A DNA stretch of 64,000 nucleotides from Aquabacterium sp. A7-Y. Lineage in GTDB: Bacteria > Pseudomonadota > Gammaproteobacteria > Burkholderiales > Burkholderiaceae_C. The DNA lies in assembly GCF_026153205.1 (NCBI RefSeq), contig NZ_JAPFBW010000016.1, positions 62,001 through 126,000 of the forward strand, read 5' to 3'. This document shows positions 16,922-39,300 of this stretch, piece after piece. How positions within the stretch are numbered: the first letter of the stretch is position 1; every line of letters begins with the position of its first letter. The notes below the pieces were generated by a model. The model worked only from the letters and a program-made list of their open reading frames with translations, was not told where the DNA came from and searched no databases. The position numbers were made by a program, and so were the translations under genes.

Positions 16922-17626
16922 ATGAACACCCCCCCAGCTCTCGACGCCGGGCCCTCGATGTCTGCCCACCCGCAAGGCCTGAAAGCCTTGCCGCGCGCCG
17001 TATGGGTGGCCGGTGGGGTGGCACTGCTCACCATCGCCGGCCTGGCCTCCGCCTTGGTGCTCGAGCGCAGGACGCCGTCTCCTCAAGCGGAACAAGCCGT
17101 GGCCGACCCGCCGCCGGCGCCGGCCAAAAACGATGCGACGGCGCCCAAACAGGCACGGGCTGAGGACGCGGGCGGCAACAAGCGCTATATCGAGACGCGC
17201 GATCAACCGCCGGTGGCCGACGTCTGTCGCAACTGCGGCGTGATCGAGTCGGTCCAGGCCGTGCAGCACAAGGGCGAAGGCACGGGCCTCGGTGCCGTGA
17301 CCGGTGGTGTGGTCGGCGGTCTGCTCGGCAATCAGGTCGGCAAGGGCAACGGACGCAAAGCCATGACCGTGGTCGGCGCCGTGGGCGGCGGCTTTGCCGG
17401 CCATGAGATCGAGAAGCGCGCGCGCAGCGTCACGGTGTACAAGGTCAGGGTCCGCATGGACGACGGCAGCTTGCGCACCGTCACGCAGAAGCAGGCGCCC
17501 GCAGTCGGTCAGCGCGTCACCGTGCAGGGCCACAAGCTGCGCGCGGCGGAGGTGTCCCAGGGCACGGCACCCGCTGCGCCGCGGACCTGGAAGACCGACG
17601 CTCCTGCAGACAGCGCCGGCTCCTGA
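16922..17626 (+). CDS. Glycine-zipper 2TM-domain membrane protein
   Basis: The protein is 234 aa. The N-terminus holds one strong membrane segment (VWVAGGVALLTIAGLASALVL, about residues 28-48), then a Pro/Ala-rich linker. A Rick_17kDa/SlyB-like glycine-zipper domain follows (TGLGAVTGGVVGGLLGNQVG and VVGAVGGGFAGHEIEK), ending in a conserved small beta domain (VTVYKVRVRMDDGSLRTV). CRNCGVIESV before the zipper is typical of the beta-proteobacterial members. Related proteins sit in the envelope and are linked to envelope integrity, but the exact role is unknown. It is convergent with the siderophore exporter gene, 25 bases apart. No terminator was recognised in that gap. Confidence 0.85.
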   Translation: MNTPPALDAGPSMSAHPQGLKALPRAVWVAGGVALLTIAGLASALVLERRTPSPQAEQAVADPPPAPAKNDATAPKQARAEDAGGNKRYIETRDQPPVADVCRNCGVIESVQAVQHKGEGTGLGAVTGGVVGGLLGNQVGKGNGRKAMTVVGAVGGGFAGHEIEKRARSVTVYKVRVRMDDGSLRTVTQKQAPAVGQRVTVQGHKLRAAEVSQGTAPAAPRTWKTDAPADSAGS

Positions 17627-17651
17627 CCGGCCCCTTGCCTCCCGGCGAAGC

Positions 17652-19352
17652 TCACGCCTGCGCCTCCCGGCAGGCCACATCTGCCGCGCCGGCTGCCTTC
17701 AGTCCCTTCAACTCGACTTTGGCACTGGCACGGGACGGCGTGCCGATCGACACGATGCGCCCCGACTCCAGCTTGACGTGCCGGTCGGCCAGGTGGAAGT
17801 AGGCGTCGTCGTGCGTGATCGCCACCACCGCCCTTCCCTGCGCCTTGAGGTCGGGCAGGATGTGTTCGTAGAACACGCGTTTGAACACCGGGTCCTGGTC
17901 CGCCGCCCATTCGTCGAACAGGCACACGGGGCGGTCTTCGAGCACCGCCGCCAGCAGCGCGAGCCGCTTGCGCTGGCCCTGCGAGAGCGCCACCGTCGAG
18001 AACCGCCCCCCTTCCAGCGACACCTTGTGATCGAGCCGGAGTTGCTTCAGCAGCTCGCGTGCGCGCGACTCCAGGTGAGGATCGGCCAGCCCCAGCAATT
18101 CCTCGAACAGGTAGAAGTCGGCGAACACGCACGAGAACAGCTGCCGGTAGGCCTCGCGCTCGGGCCCGCTCGACACCCGGGCCCCATTGACCTTGACCTC
18201 ACCGCTGTCCGGCGCGTACAGCCCCACCAGCAGCTTGGCGAGTGTCGTCTTGCCACTGCCGTTGCCGCCGGTGATGAACACGATTTCGCCAGGCACCAGG
18301 TCCAGCTCGAGCGGGCCCAGCGTGAAATGCCCGTCCTCGTGTTCGCTGCGGTAGCCGTGGGTCACCCCGCTCAGCTCGATCGAGCTCAAGGGTCCCCACA
18401 GGTCCCGCCCGGCGGCTTCGTCCTGGCTCGGCGCGAGCGCCAGCTGCAAGTGCGCCAGCTGTTTCATCGCCACCCGGAACTGCCCGAAGTCCGGCGCCAG
18501 GTTGACCAGCACCTCCACCGGGGTGATCAGGTAGAGAAAGGTGAGCGCGTAACCGCTGAGCACGGCCGGGTCTTGTGTCGTGTAATCGGCCGGCAGGAAC
18601 AGCAGCAGGCCGATGAAAACGAAAAACATCAGCAAACCGAGGCTCTCGGCCACCGCGTAAGTGGTCATGCCTCTCACGAAGTTGCGCTGCAGCCGTGCCG
18701 CTGCACGGTCCAGCCAGCGGCTCAGGAAGGCCAGGCGCCGACCCCGGTGCATCTGCAGCTCCTTGCTGCCCTGGGTGACGGTGGTGAAGTGCTTGTACAG
18801 CTCGTCGCCGGCCTGGCGCGAACGCTCCAGCGCCCCCTGGGCCCGCAGCTGCGCCACCAGGAACACGCCGATGCCGAGGCCGATGCAGGCCAGCGCCCCC
18901 AGCATCAAGGGCCACGACAACCAGCCCAGGTAGGCGAAACAGCCCAGCGCCACCGCCAGGTTGATGCAGAAGGTGGGCAGACGGGTCAGCAGCGCGGCGA
19001 TCTTCTGCACGTCCTCGGTCAAGGCCGCCAGCAGGCGGTGCGCGCCATGTCGTTCCAGTTCACGCAGCGGCGACGCCAGGATCTGGCGCGACAGCTGGCT
19101 GCGCAGTGCCGCGATCAGTTGCTGGCTGAGCCGCACCAGCGCCGCCTCGCTCGCGGTGCGGGCGACGAACACGCCCAGGCACAGCGCGACGAAGCCGGGC
19201 AGAAGTTGCGCCTGTTCGGCCCGCGGCAAGGCCAGAGCGGTGTTGATCAGGGCGATCAGCGCAGCGATGCCGAGGCCGCTGGCGGCCCCGGCCAGCCCGG
19301 CCGCCGCAAGCTTCCAGCGCGACGCCCGCAGCAAGGAGACGACGCCGCCCAT
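17652..19352 (-). CDS. Cyclic peptide/siderophore export ABC transporter (PvdE/SyrD-like)
   Basis: The protein is 566 aa from the ATG at 19352, whose A is shared with the TGA of the upstream receptor gene (TGATG), indicating translational coupling. The N-terminal half has about six membrane segments; the C-terminal half is an ATPase. The Walker A is GGNGSGKTT near residues 362-370, followed by the Q-loop region, the signature LSQGQRKRLALLAAVL near 460, Walker B VCLFDEWAAD and the switch AITHDD. DEWAADQDP and the overall layout are typical of the cyclic peptide exporters PvdE and SyrD. In pyoverdine systems PvdE moves the acylated precursor into the periplasm. Here it probably exports the lipopeptide made by the NRPSs upstream. 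It is the last gene of the large operon. Confidence 0.9.
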   Translation of the reverse strand: MGGVVSLLRASRWKLAAAGLAGAASGLGIAALIALINTALALPRAEQAQLLPGFVALCLGVFVARTASEAALVRLSQQLIAALRSQLSRQILASPLRELERHGAHRLLAALTEDVQKIAALLTRLPTFCINLAVALGCFAYLGWLSWPLMLGALACIGLGIGVFLVAQLRAQGALERSRQAGDELYKHFTTVTQGSKELQMHRGRRLAFLSRWLDRAAARLQRNFVRGMTTYAVAESLGLLMFFVFIGLLLFLPADYTTQDPAVLSGYALTFLYLITPVEVLVNLAPDFGQFRVAMKQLAHLQLALAPSQDEAAGRDLWGPLSSIELSGVTHGYRSEHEDGHFTLGPLELDLVPGEIVFITGGNGSGKTTLAKLLVGLYAPDSGEVKVNGARVSSGPEREAYRQLFSCVFADFYLFEELLGLADPHLESRARELLKQLRLDHKVSLEGGRFSTVALSQGQRKRLALLAAVLEDRPVCLFDEWAADQDPVFKRVFYEHILPDLKAQGRAVVAITHDDAYFHLADRHVKLESGRIVSIGTPSRASAKVELKGLKAAGAADVACREAQA

Positions 19353-21490
19353 CAGTACTCCGCTCGCAGCGACGCCAGCACGGTGCGCGGCCGCCCGAAG
19401 GCGATTTCGTGGCGGCTGCCGCTGGGCAGGTAGTAGGTCTTGTCGTCGGCGTTCAGGAGGTTCAGCTGCGCCGTCCAGCGCAAGCCGCTGTTTCGCCACT
19501 TGTAGGCGGCCATCAGGTCGAAGCGTGCGTAGCCCGGAATCCGCGCGCTGTTCTGCGCGTCGACCTCCTGCTCACTCAGGGCGACCATGCCGGCGCCCAG
19601 GCTCAGCCCGGCGCTTCCCCCCGCCTGCTGGTCCCAGCGCGCAAACAGCTTCACCGCATGGCGCGGCACCCCATAAAGGCGGTTGCCCTCGGTCGATTCG
19701 GGCCCCGCCGCATCGCGGGTGACCTCGGTCTGGGTGTAGGCATAGGAGGCAGTGAGGTTGAGGTGCGGCGTCACGCGGCCGCCCATGTCCCATTCGAGCC
19801 CGCGGCTGCGCGCTTCGCCCAGCTGCACCGCGTAGCCGGGGTTCTGCGCGTCCGGCACCACGATGTTCTGCTTGGTCAGCTGGTAGAGCGCCACGGTGGT
19901 GAACAGTCGCTTGTCGAGCGTCTCGGCCTTGAAGCCGATCTCGTACTGCTTGCCGACGATGGGATCGAGCGCCGCACCCGACGCCAGGGTGCCGGCGTTC
20001 GCGTCGCTCAGCGACTCCGTGTAGCTGCCGTAAAGCGACCACCACGCGGCCGGCGAGAAGACGATGCCGACCCGCGGGCTGAAGCGTTTGTCGTGCGCCT
20101 TAGAGACGCTGCCCGCCAGGTGGTCATCGGACGTCTGCCTGGCGTTGTCGTAGCGGCCGCCCAGCAAAAGCTGCCATTCCGGCGTGAGGCGGATCTGGTC
20201 CTGCGCGTAGACACCCCAGGCCCTGCTGCGGTTGGTGACGTCGAGGCCATGGACGGGCGTCTCGGGCACGATCCCGGTATAGGCCGGCTGGTGGATGTCG
20301 AGCAGGAAGCCCGGGATCGTCGGATCGAGCTCGCCTTCCCAGAAGTCGAAGCGCCCCTTGCTGCGCGCATGGTCCACGCCGACGACAAAGTCGTGCCCCA
20401 GGCCGCCCCACTGCGGTGTGCCGGCGAGCTCCAGCGAGACGAACTGCGTATCGACGTCGCGCTGCTGGATGCGGCGCGGGATGCGGCCGATCGTGCGTTC
20501 GCCGTCGACCAGCTCGTGCTGGTACTCCAGCCCCTCGCCCCGGGCATGCTCCAGCATCAGGTTCTGCCGCAGGGTCCAGGTGGCGTCCAGCTTCTGCGAC
20601 CCGTCGAGCGACAGCAGGGTCGAGCGGTTCTCGTGGCCGGTGAAGGACTCGCCCAGGTTGCGGCTGCGCGGCACGTCGGCCGGACGCTCGCCCACCGCCA
20701 CGATGCCGCGGTCGATCGGGCTGTCGTGGTTCGCGTGTTCCAGTTCCAGATTGAACTGCACATCGGCGTTCGGCCGCCAGCTCAAGGTGGGCGCGATGAA
20801 GTAGCGTTTGGTGTCGATGAAGTCGCGGAACGAGCCGGCATCCTCGTACACCGCGTTGAAGCGGTACAGCAGCGTCTTGTCGGGGTTCAGCGCGCCGGTG
20901 GCGTCGAGGTGGGTCTGCAGGAAGTCCTCGCTGCCGATCTGCTGCTGCAGCGAGACATAGGTGTCGGCCTGCGGCTTTTTGGTCACCACGTTGAACATGC
21001 CACTGATGTCGCCCCGCCCGAATTGCGTCGAAGACGGGCCCTTGAGCACCTCCACGCGTTCGGCGTTGGCCAGCTCGGTCGGCCCGAAGCGCCGCGTCTT
21101 GACGCCGTTGCGGTAGGAGTCGTAGACCGGGAAGCCGCGCACGATGATGTCCTCGTGCACCGAGGTGCTGCCTGCGAAGACGCCGCTCACGGTCTCCAGG
21201 GCTTCGCGCAGCGTATTGGCCTGGCGGTCCTCGACCAGCGCCTGCGGCACCACCTGCACCGACATCGGCGTCTGCATCAGCGGGGTGCTGCCCTTGGTGG
21301 TCGAGGAGGCGCGCTCGGCGCGCAGGCCGATGTCACGGTCGCCGACAACCTTCACGCCCGGCAAGGCTTGGGCGTCCGGGGTCGCGGCTGCGGGCGGCGT
21401 CGCCGCGGTCTGGGCGCCTGCGTGGCTCTGGAAGAAGGCCAGGCACGCGAGTGTCACGAGAGAAAGCTGGAGGCTGTGTTGTGTTTTCAT
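19352..21490 (-). CDS. TonB-dependent siderophore receptor
   Basis: The protein is 712 aa from the ATG at 21490; an ATG two codons upstream (21496) is also possible, and neither has a strong ribosome binding site. The signal peptide is MKTQHSLQLSLVTLACLAFF with cleavage after SHAGA. A TonB box-like LPGVKVVGDRD, the plug domain (TPMSVQVVPQALVEDRQA, ERVEVLKGPSSTQFGRGDIS, FNVVTKKP) and a 22-strand barrel follow, ending at a short aromatic-terminal strand (LASLRAEY). There is no N-terminal secretin/TonB (STN) signalling domain, so FecR/ECF-sigma surface signalling is not expected. The gene starts 33 bases after the terminal NRPS and almost certainly imports the ferric form of the locus product. 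Confidence 0.93.
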   Translation of the reverse strand: MKTQHSLQLSLVTLACLAFFQSHAGAQTAATPPAAATPDAQALPGVKVVGDRDIGLRAERASSTTKGSTPLMQTPMSVQVVPQALVEDRQANTLREALETVSGVFAGSTSVHEDIIVRGFPVYDSYRNGVKTRRFGPTELANAERVEVLKGPSSTQFGRGDISGMFNVVTKKPQADTYVSLQQQIGSEDFLQTHLDATGALNPDKTLLYRFNAVYEDAGSFRDFIDTKRYFIAPTLSWRPNADVQFNLELEHANHDSPIDRGIVAVGERPADVPRSRNLGESFTGHENRSTLLSLDGSQKLDATWTLRQNLMLEHARGEGLEYQHELVDGERTIGRIPRRIQQRDVDTQFVSLELAGTPQWGGLGHDFVVGVDHARSKGRFDFWEGELDPTIPGFLLDIHQPAYTGIVPETPVHGLDVTNRSRAWGVYAQDQIRLTPEWQLLLGGRYDNARQTSDDHLAGSVSKAHDKRFSPRVGIVFSPAAWWSLYGSYTESLSDANAGTLASGAALDPIVGKQYEIGFKAETLDKRLFTTVALYQLTKQNIVVPDAQNPGYAVQLGEARSRGLEWDMGGRVTPHLNLTASYAYTQTEVTRDAAGPESTEGNRLYGVPRHAVKLFARWDQQAGGSAGLSLGAGMVALSEQEVDAQNSARIPGYARFDLMAAYKWRNSGLRWTAQLNLLNADDKTYYLPSGSRHEIAFGRPRTVLASLRAEY

Positions 21491-21522
21491 TGGCATGAGC
21501 AGGGTGTTGAATCGTGGCGGGT

Positions 21523-33353
<11,831 letters not shown>

Positions 33354-33357
<4 letters not shown>

Positions 33358-36300
33358 GGGGTCTCCTGTTCCAGTTCGTCGAGCAGCTGTGTCATCGCCG
33401 CGAGAGGATCGGCTGCGGGCTCGCCCGCGCTAATCGCCGCCACCTGCGCAGCCAGCTGCGCGATGGTCGGTCCTTGATAAAGATCGGCGATGCCGAGGGC
33501 CGCGCCGGTGACCCCGCGCATGCGGGCGACCGCCTGGGTGGCAAGCAGCGAATGCCCGCCCAGCGCGAAAAAGTCGTCCTCGATGCCGACGCGATCGAGC
33601 TGGAGCAACTCGCACCAGACCGCGGCCAAGGCGCGCTCGATGTCATTGCGCGGTGCCGTGTGGGCACGGGGCACCGGTGCCGCGTCGGTCGCGAGCAGCG
33701 CCTTGCGATCGAGCTTGCCGTTGACCGTCAGCGGCAGCGAGGCCACGGCGGCGAAACGCGCCGGCACCATGTAGCCGGGCAGGCGCTCTGCGGCATGCCG
33801 GCGCAAGGCCTCGTGATCGTGGGCGACCTCGCCCACCACCCAGGCGACCAGCTGGTCGACGCCCTGCCCGTCGGGCTGTGCCAGCACGGCCGCGTCGCGC
33901 ACACCGGGGTGGCAAAGCAGCGCGGCCTCGATGTCGCCGAGCTCGATGCGGAAGCCGCGAATCTTGACCTGCTGGTCGGCCCGGCCGAGGTACTCGATCT
34001 CGCCGTCGAGACCGCGGCGCGCCAGGTCGCCGCTGCGGTACAGCCGGGCGCCCGGCTCGCCTGCGTAGGGATCGGGCAGGAAACGTTCGGCACTCAGGTC
34101 CGGGCGGCCCAGGTAGCCCCGGGCGAGCCCGGCGCCCCCCACATACAGCTCGCCCGCCACGCCGGGGGGCACCGGCACCATGGCGTCGTCGAGCACATGG
34201 AGGCGCAGGTCGTCGAGCGGGCGGCCGATGACACTGCCGCGGCCCACGTCGGTGGCGCACAAGGGGCGCAGCGTCACGTGCACGGTGGTCTCGGTGATGC
34301 CGTACATGTTGACGAGTTGCGGCTGGCGGTCGCCGAAACGGTCGAACCAGGGCGCCAGGCGCCGCATCTCGAGCGCCTCGCCGCCGAAGATCACGAGCCG
34401 CAGTGCCAGCCGCGGCGCCGCCGGGGCGAGCAGCGTCTCGCTGAGCCGGTAGAAGGCCGACGGCGTCTGGTTCAGCACGCTGACGCCTTCCCGGTGCAGC
34501 AGCGCGACCAGGGCCTCCTGGTCGCGCGCCACCTCCAGCGGCACCACCAGCAGTCGGCCGCCGTAGAGCAAGGCGCCCCACAGTTCCCAGACCGAGAAGT
34601 CGAAGGCGCAGGAATGGAACAGGCTCCAGACGTCCCGGGCCCCGAAACCGAACTGCGGCTGGGTGACGTCGAACAGGCGCAGCACGTTCGTGTGCGTGAC
34701 CGCGACGCCTTTCGGCCTCCCGGTCGAGCCGGAGGTGTAGATGACATAAGCCAGCTGCTGCGGCATCGCGCGTGGCGGCAGGTCCTGCTCCTCCATCGCC
34801 GTAGGCAGGCTGCGCAGGTCGTGGGCGAGCACGCCGGCCGGCAGCGCCGGCAAGCCGGCCGGGCCGTCGTGCAACAGCCAGCGCGCTGCACTGTCCTCGA
34901 TGATCTGACGCTGGCGCTCCGCGGGCGCGGCCGGGTCGAGCGGCACATAACAAGCGCCGGCCTTCAAGACGGCGAGGATCGCCACCACCAGCTCGGACGA
35001 ACGCTGCAGGCACAGCGCCACCGCCTGCTCGGGCCCGACACCTTGTGCCACCAGCGTGTGCGCCAGGCGGTTGGCGCGCCGGTTGAGCTCGGCGTAGCTC
35101 AGTGTGGTGCCGCCGAAGCGCACCGCCGGTGCGTCCGGTGTGGCGCGGGCCTGACGCTCGAAGCGGGTCGCCAGGGTGTCGTGCACCGCGCAGGGCCGGC
35201 AGGCCGCCCGCACTTGCGCCAGCGAGGTGTCGCGCTGCTCGGGGCTCATCAGGCACAGCTCGCCGAGCGGCGCCGAGGCATCGCGCGTGAAGGCGTGCAA
35301 GACCTCGATCAGCTGCTCCGCCAGGGCCGCGACGGCGGGCGCATCGAAGCAGTCCTCGCGCCAGGCGAATTCGAACTGCAGGCTCTCGCCGGGGTAGACG
35401 ACCAGGGTCAGCGGCAGGCTCAGCGTCTCGCGCGCGTGCAGGCCCTGCAGGCCCAGGGTCTCGCCCAGGCGCTGTCGTGTGGCGCCGTCCACCGGGTAGT
35501 TCTCGAACACCAGCAGCGTGTCGAACAAGGGCATGTGCGGCCCCAGTCCGCACTGCCGCTGGATGTCCGCGAGCTGGGCCTGCTCGTGTTCGCGCAGGTC
35601 GAGGTTGGTCGCCTGCAGCCGCTGCCACCAGGTCGCCAGCCCCAGCCCGGCGGGCAGCGTCACCCGCAAGGGCACTGTGTTGATGAACAGACCCAGCATG
35701 GTGTCGGCCCCCGCCAGGTCGACCGGCCGGCCGGCCACGGTAATGCCGAACACGACATCGCGGCTCGCGCAGTGGCGCGACAGCACCGCAGCCCATGCCG
35801 CTTGCACCAGCGTGTTGAGCGTCACCTGGTGGCGCCGAGCGAGCGCCGCCAGGGCCTCGCTGGCCGGGGCCACCAGCGCATGACCGCTGCGGCCCATGCC
35901 GCCGCCCTGCCCGAGCGGCCGGCCGGCCGCCGGCTGCAACAGGGTCGGCCGCTCCAGCCCGGCCAGCTGCGCCTGCCAGAAGCGCTCGCTGGCGGCGCAG
36001 TCGCGTCGCGCCAGCCAGGCGATGTGTTCACGGTAGGCGAGCGAGGCTTGCAGCGCCGGAGCCCGGGCTTGCCGGCCGGCCTCGTAGCGCTCGAACACCT
36101 CGGCCAGCAGCCGCGCGCTCGACCAGCCGTCGAGCAGCAGGTGGTGGCGGGTCCAGACGAGATGGGAGCCTGCGTGGGTGTGGATCAGCGTCACCCGCAT
36201 CAGCGGGGGGCGGTCGAGCGCAAACCCTTCTGCCAGGTCCTGCTGCAGGAAGGCCTGCAGATCCGGCCGCTCGTCGTCGCCGCGCCAGTCCAGCTCGCGC

Positions 36301-39300
36301 AGCGGCAGCTCGGCCGCGGGCAGCACCACCTGGTGCGGCTCCTGCAGGCCCTCCCAGACGAAGGCCGTGCGCAGGATGTCGTGCGTCGCGACAAGGTCGC
36401 GCCAGGCCTGCCGCAGGCCGTCCGCGTCGAGCGGTGTCCGGAACTCGCAGTGCAGCTGGTTCAGGTAGACGCCCTGCCCGCCTGCGCCCAGGGCGTGGAA
36501 CAGCAGGCCGGCCTGCAGCGGCGCGAGCGGATAGACGTCCTGAGCCGCCGGCCAGCGGGTCAGCACGGACTGCAGCTGCGCCGCCGGCAGCCGGGCCAGC
36601 GGGAAGTCGCTCGGGGCGGCCGCGCACGGCGCGTCCTGCCGCGCCAGGGCCATCAGCCGCTGCTCGACCTGCGCGGCCAGCGTTTCGATCTCGGCTGCCG
36701 CATGCACCGCCGGGCACCAGGTGAAGGCCAAGCGCAGGCGCCCGCCGTGCACGTCGGCATCGATGTCGAGCAGGTGGCTGCGACGGTTGGCGGGACTGCG
36801 GGTGCCGGACGGCTGCTGCCCGGCGAGTCTCAGCCAGGCCCCGCCCTGCCCGGCATCGAGCTGGCCCAGGTAGTTGAAGCAGATCCAGGCCGACGGCAGA
36901 TCGGCCAGCGGCCCCGCTGCGCCGGCCGCCGGGTGGCGCAGCAGACCCCAACCGAGACCCTTGCCGGGCACACGCCGCAACTGCTCCTTGACGGTCGCGA
37001 GCGCCCTGACAGGGCCGCCCGCCCCCGGTGCAAGGCGCACCGGGTAGCGGCAGGTGAACCAGCCCACCGTGTGCGACACATCGAGATCGTCGAACAGCGG
37101 CTCGCGGCCGTGACCTTCGAGCTCGACCGCCACCGCGTCGCTGCCCTGCCACTCGCACAAGGACCCGGCCAGCGCGGCCAGCAGCAGCTCCTCGACGCTG
37201 CAGCGGCAGGCGCCACGGACCCGGCCGAGCAGGTCGGCCGTGGCCTCCGCGGAGAGCTCGATGCGGTGACACCGCGCGCTGCCGTAGGTGTTGGGGGCGC
37301 TCGCCTCCGGCGCCTGCGGCAGGCCCTCGAAGACCGCGCGCCAGTGCGCCACCTCGGCGTTGCGCGAACTCGCCTGCGTCGCCAGGCGACGCGCCCAGCC
37401 GAGGTAATCGGCGGGCACCGGCGGCAGCGCCGGTGCTTGTCCGGCTTCGAGCTGTTCGTAGACGACCTGCAGTTCGGACAGCAGCAAACGCCAGGAGACG
37501 CTGTCGATGCCCAGGTGGTGCGCCGCCACCAGCAGCCGCTGCGGCTGCTCCGGCCCGAGATCCGCATGCACGGCGCGCAGCAAGGGGCCCGACAGGTGAC
37601 ACAGGCCGCGCTGCAGCCGGTCCTCGGCGTCGCTGAAACGCCGCTCGGCTTCCTCACCCGGCAGGCCCGCCAGGTCGAGCGGCTCCAGCAGGGAGGCCGT
37701 CTCGCGCGCGGCCGGGGCCTGGCGCCAGCCTTGCGCGCCAGGGGTGAAGCGCAGCCGCAGCGCGGCGTGGCGCTCGACCAGGTGCTGCAGCGCGCGCTCG
37801 ACGAGGGCCGGTACCAGCCTGCGGGTGAGGTCGAGCCGCACGGCCTGGTTCCAGTGGCGCGGCTCGGGCTGCTCGATCGAGAAGAACCACTGCTGGATGG
37901 GCGTCAGGGGCGCCGGCTCCGCCGTGGCGGCCGGGCTTGCGGCCTGCGACGCGGGCTGGAGGGCCTGGGCGACGGCCGCGAGTTGCGCGATGGTCGGGTG
38001 CTCGAACACCTGCTTGGGCGTGAGCTTGAGGCCGCGCCGGCGCGCCGCGGCGATGATCTGCACATTGAGGATCGAGTCGCCGCCGAGGTCGAAGAAGTTG
38101 TCGTGGATGCCGATCTCCGGCCGGCCCAGCACGCTGGCCCACACCTCGACCAGCACCGTTTCGGCCGGCGTGCGCGGCGCCTGAACGACCGGGCCCGTCT
38201 GGGGGGCTGCGGGTTCCGGCAGAGCGCGCCGGTCGAGCTTGCCGTTGGGCGTCAGCGGCAGGGCCGGCAAGGCCGTCAGGGCGGCGGGCAGGAGCGCCTC
38301 GGGCAGGCGCTGCGACAGGGCGTCGAGCAGCGCCGCCGGCTCGAGCGTCTGCGGCGTCACATAGGCCAGCAGGCGGCCGTCCCGCACCACCACCGCGGCG
38401 TCCTGCACGCCCGCCAGGGAGCGCAGCGTGACGGCCAACTCGTTCGGCTCGACACGCCAGCCGCGGATCTTGATCTGCTCGTCGATGCGGCCAAGGAAAC
38501 GCAGCGAGCCGTCCGCCGCCTGGCAGACCCGGTCGCCGCTGCGATAGAGGCGTTCGCGGGGCTGCTGCGGATCGGGCACGAAACGATCGGCGGTCAGGTC
38601 GGCCCGGCCGACGTAGCCGCGCGCCAGGCTCGCGCCGCCGATGTAGAGCTCGCCGGGCACGCCCGGCGGCACCGGCTGCAAGGCGAGGTCGAGCACCTGC
38701 AGCCGGCAGCCGGGCAAGGCCCGGCCCAGCGGCAGCTCGGCCGGGGCCGCCCCGGGCGCGGCCTCGAAGCTCAACACACCGACCGTGGTTTCGGTCGGGC
38801 CATAGTGGTTCATGACCCGCAGCGCCGGCGCCAGCTCGCGCACCCGGCCCAGCAGCGACGGCGCCGCCGCCTCGCCGCCGAGCACCAGCACCTGGCGCGG
38901 CAGCACCGGCACAGCGGCTGCGAGCAGGCCGGCCAGGTGGCTGGGCACGATCTTGAGGACGTCGATGCGGTGCTCGTCCATCCAGGCCGCGAAGCCGTCG
39001 GCGTCGAAGGCCAAGGGACCGGGCAGCAGGTGCAGCGAGCCGCCACTGGCGAGGGCCCCGAACAAGGCGGTGTGGCCGAGGTCGGCGGCGATGGTCGAGA
39101 CCATCGCAAAGCGGGTGCCGGGCGCTGCCTTCAGACGGGTCTGCAGCCCGGCGGCGTACTGCGCCAGCCCGCCGTGCGTCAGCAGCGCGCCCTTGGGCGT
39201 GCCGGTGGAGCCCGAGGTGTAGATGAGATAGGCCGCCTGTCCGGCCGGTGGCGCCGGCGGCAAGGGGGCGTCGCCCCCCTGCAAGGCAGCCACGCCGTGC

